A DNA stretch of 8,119 nucleotides from Chloroflexi bacterium RBG_16_48_8. GTDB taxonomy: Bacteria; Chloroflexota; Anaerolineae; Anaerolineales; E44-bin32. Position 1 is the stretch's first letter. Each line of letters starts with the position of its first letter. The DNA is taken from contig MGNI01000008.1 of the NCBI GenBank assembly GCA_001795115.1, positions 3,220 to 11,338 on the forward strand, read 5' to 3'. Made by a program: the position numbers and the translations under genes. The notes beneath the pieces are model-generated. The model had not been told where the DNA came from. It made no database searches and was given only the letters and a program-made list of their open reading frames with translations. This document shows positions 6,408-8,119 of this stretch, piece by piece.

Positions 6408-6557
6408 TTCTCAAGCGATCTGTAACAAGTTTACGGTAGAATGTCTGGCGTAAGATCACTAAATCTTGCAGCTTCTAACTATCACGCTTATCAAAGGAGC
6501 AAAACTCGATGAAATTGAGAGAGCCATACAAACACTTTTTAAAAGACGAAGTAGATT

Positions 6558-6562
6558 AGGAG
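6558..6562 (+). promoter_or_regulatory. Ribosome binding site AGGAG of msrP
   Basis: AGGAG lies six bases before ATG 6569. It selects this start over the TTG-initiated frame at 6466, which overlaps msrP in another frame. Confidence 0.7.
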
Positions 6563-6568
6563 TTAGAA

Positions 6569-7519
6569 ATGCGAAAAATTACTCCCTCGGAAATAACATT
6601 AGAAAACCACTATCTTTCAAGAAGACAATTCATGAAGGCTGCGGGTGCATTGACAGCAGGATCCCTCTGGCTGGCAGCCTGCAAGGGAAGTGAGACCACC
6701 CCAACACCTCCTCTTGAAGGGGGAACGCCTCCACCTGAAATTGCGATTATTACGGATGAATTAGGTGACCCTGCCAATTCCTTGGAGGACATCATCAACT
6801 ATAACAATTACTATGAATTCACCACGAGCAAAACGGGGGTTGCAGAGTTATCGAAAGACTTCATAACTTCTTCATGGACGGTTCAGGTAGGGGGATTGGT
6901 TCACAATCCAAAGACGTATGATGTGGATGATCTACTGGAAAATTTTCAACAGGAGGAACGCATTTATCGCTTGCGATGCGTAGAAGCATGGTCCATGGTG
7001 ATCCCATGGCAAGGTTTTCCATTGGCTTCTCTCTTAAGAGAGGTTGAGCCTATGGGGAGTGCCAAGTATGTGCGCTTTGAGACACTCTATGATCCGGAGC
7101 AGATGCCTGGGCAAAGCAGTAAATGGTATCAGTGGCCTTACGTAGAAGGGCTGCGAATGGATGAGGCGATGCATGATCTGACCCTGCTCGCTACGGGAAT
7201 CTATGGTAAACAGCTCCTGCCGCAGAATGGAGCCCCCATCCGATTGGTTGTACCGTGGAAGTATGGTTTCAAGAGTATTAAGTCTATTGTTAAAATCGAT
7301 TTGGTTGAGGAGCAGCCAACATCTTTGTGGATGGCTGCGGCACCCAATGAGTATGGTTTCTATGCCAATGTCAACCCAGAAGTGAACCATCCGCGCTGGT
7401 CGCAAGCTTCCGAACGCCGAATTGGTGAAAACAAACGTCGAGAGACTCTTCTCTTCAACGGTTACGCTGAAGAAGTTGCAAGCCTTTATACGGGGATGGA
7501 CCTCCGAGAGAATTACTAA
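6569..7519 (+). CDS. msrP: Protein-methionine-sulfoxide reductase catalytic subunit MsrP (molybdopterin enzyme), Tat-exported probable lipoprotein
   Basis: MsrP reduces methionine sulfoxide in exported proteins on the outer face of the membrane, using electrons from MsrQ. The 316-residue sequence matches the E. coli YedY/MsrP pattern throughout. SRRQFMKAAGAL (17-28) is a twin-arginine signal. NNYYEF (79-84) and RIYRLRCVEAWSMVIPWQGF (131-150) include Cys137, the molybdenum ligand. FETLYDPEQMPGQ (170-182), YVEGLRMDEAMH (191-202), LPQNGAPIRLVVPWKYGFKS (217-236) and EYGFYANVNPEVNHPRWSQA (261-280) line the cofactor and active site, and the end is LDLRENY-like as in the family. AGGAG six bases before ATG 6569 fixes the start. 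The signal ends in a lipobox, LAAC (Cys38), then a Thr/Pro/Gly-rich linker, so the protein is probably lipid-anchored instead of soluble. msrQ begins one base after its stop, giving an operon. Confidence 0.97.
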   Translation: MRKITPSEITLENHYLSRRQFMKAAGALTAGSLWLAACKGSETTPTPPLEGGTPPPEIAIITDELGDPANSLEDIINYNNYYEFTTSKTGVAELSKDFITSSWTVQVGGLVHNPKTYDVDDLLENFQQEERIYRLRCVEAWSMVIPWQGFPLASLLREVEPMGSAKYVRFETLYDPEQMPGQSSKWYQWPYVEGLRMDEAMHDLTLLATGIYGKQLLPQNGAPIRLVVPWKYGFKSIKSIVKIDLVEEQPTSLWMAAAPNEYGFYANVNPEVNHPRWSQASERRIGENKRRETLLFNGYAEEVASLYTGMDLRENY

Positions 7520-7520
7520 A

Positions 7521-8119
7521 ATGAAATGGTTTAGATGTCATTGGCTCTTGCTGCTCACCCATATCGGCTCCATCATCCCGATGGTGATTCTGGTGTGGGA
7601 TTGGTCGCAAGGCAACTTAACGGCCAATCCCATTCAGTCAGCTACATTACGTACGGGCAGGTTTGCCATGATCTTGCTCATTCTTTCTTTGGCCATCACA
7701 CCCCTGAACTTCCTTTTTGGTCTAAGACAGCTCATGCCCCTGCGGAAATGGCTTGGGCTCTATTCCGCCTTTTATGTGGGTGTACACTTACTGATCTTCA
7801 TTGGTATAGATTATGGATTCAATGTATCCCTGGTCCAGGCGGATCTTCTATCGAAAAGATATGTCATCGTCGGTTTTCTCGCTGGGTTGATTCTCCTCCC
7901 CCTGGCATTGACCTCCACAAAAGGTTGGCAACGGCGCTTGAAGAAAAATTGGAAACGGTTGCATCGCTTTGTATACCTGGCAGGGATGCTGGCAGCGACT
8001 CACTTCATCTGGCTAGTGAAATCTGATATTCGGACACCTTTGCTCTATGCTGGGGTCGTGTCTCTCTTACTTGTCCTACGCATTCCAGTTATCCGCCGCC
8101 ATACAAGCGGTCTGCGTTT
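7521..8119 (+). CDS. msrQ: MsrQ heme-binding membrane subunit, runs off the window
   Basis: MsrQ is the b-type heme integral membrane protein that delivers quinol electrons to MsrP. The frame is open for 199 codons to the edge; the family has about 200-215 residues, so only a few are missing. Six hydrophobic segments can be seen, beginning LLLLTHIGSIIPMVILVW (9-26), with the family motif GRFAMILLILSLAITPL (46-62). Then come LRKWLGLYSAFYVGVHLLIF (74-93), LAGLILLPLALTS (120-132), KKNWKRLHRFVYLAGMLAATHFIW (141-164) and LLYAGVVSLLLVLRIPV (174-190). His89, His148 and His161 fall where the ferric-reductase-like family has heme-ligand histidines. The ATG is one base after the msrP stop; no clear Shine-Dalgarno is present, so translation probably depends on coupling to msrP. 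A longer-looking frame at 7535-8026 is out of frame and is only a shadow. Confidence 0.95.
   Translation, partial: MKWFRCHWLLLLTHIGSIIPMVILVWDWSQGNLTANPIQSATLRTGRFAMILLILSLAITPLNFLFGLRQLMPLRKWLGLYSAFYVGVHLLIFIGIDYGFNVSLVQADLLSKRYVIVGFLAGLILLPLALTSTKGWQRRLKKNWKRLHRFVYLAGMLAATHFIWLVKSDIRTPLLYAGVVSLLLVLRIPVIRRHTSGLR

Noticed and set aside
6466..6693. 75-codon TTG-initiated frame running into msrP
   Set aside because: It overlaps the Tat signal region of msrP in another frame and has no ribosome binding site; the AGGAG at 6558 belongs to msrP.
7535..8026. 163-codon plus-strand frame starting within msrQ
   Set aside because: It lies in a different frame from the clearly recognisable MsrQ membrane protein starting at 7521 and has no family resemblance; it is a shadow.

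Overview
The window looks like a piece of a Chloroflexota chromosome, probably Anaerolineae-like. This is inferred from gene content and has not been tested by search. The strongest pointer is the overlapping pair at 3550-5278: an ECF sigma factor followed by a DUF5667-type membrane protein with a very Thr/Pro-rich tail, an arrangement common in that phylum. A fused ADP-forming acyl-CoA synthetase and a lipoprotein version of MsrP fit an organism without a conventional Gram-negative periplasm.

Layout. Positions 1-1957 (minus) hold most of a fused alpha/beta ADP-forming acetyl/acyl-CoA synthetase, cut by the left edge. The stretch just upstream of it (1958-2410) has no convincing intact gene, but it may hold the wreck of a small ferredoxin. 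A Gate-domain (nucleoside-recognition) membrane protein lies at 2411-3334 (plus). Its C-terminus is shifted out of frame; the family-like ending continues in another frame to 3381. Convergent with it is the sigma/DUF5667 operon (5278 to 3550, minus), with a possible hairpin terminator between the two units. Positions 5279-5673 are mostly empty apart from a possible -10 box. A 71-residue hypothetical gene lies at 5674-5889 (minus). Positions 5890-6189 hold only short inverted repeats. A truncated response-regulator receiver fragment lies at 6190-6312 (minus). Divergent from it is msrP-msrQ (6569 to the right edge, plus), which encodes the molybdenum enzyme that repairs oxidised methionine in exported proteins and its heme membrane partner.

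How the parts work together. MsrP and MsrQ form one extracytoplasmic repair system. MsrQ passes quinone-pool electrons through heme to the molybdenum centre of MsrP. The sigma factor and the DUF5667 protein are translationally overlapped and probably act as a sigma/anti-sigma (signal-sensing) pair. The synthetase would make ATP from acetyl-CoA or other acyl-CoAs at the end of fermentation. The response-regulator fragment and a set of phased AAGGA repeats sit in the divergent gap upstream of msrP. That recalls the two-component system beside msrPQ in E. coli, but here the regulator appears broken.

I see no CRISPR array, tRNA, rRNA, IS element or obviously new multigene system. The more unusual points are the Tat-lipoprotein form of MsrP, the regulator remnant with its repeats, and three separate signs of gene decay or sequence error (ferredoxin-like region, Gate C-terminus, response regulator).
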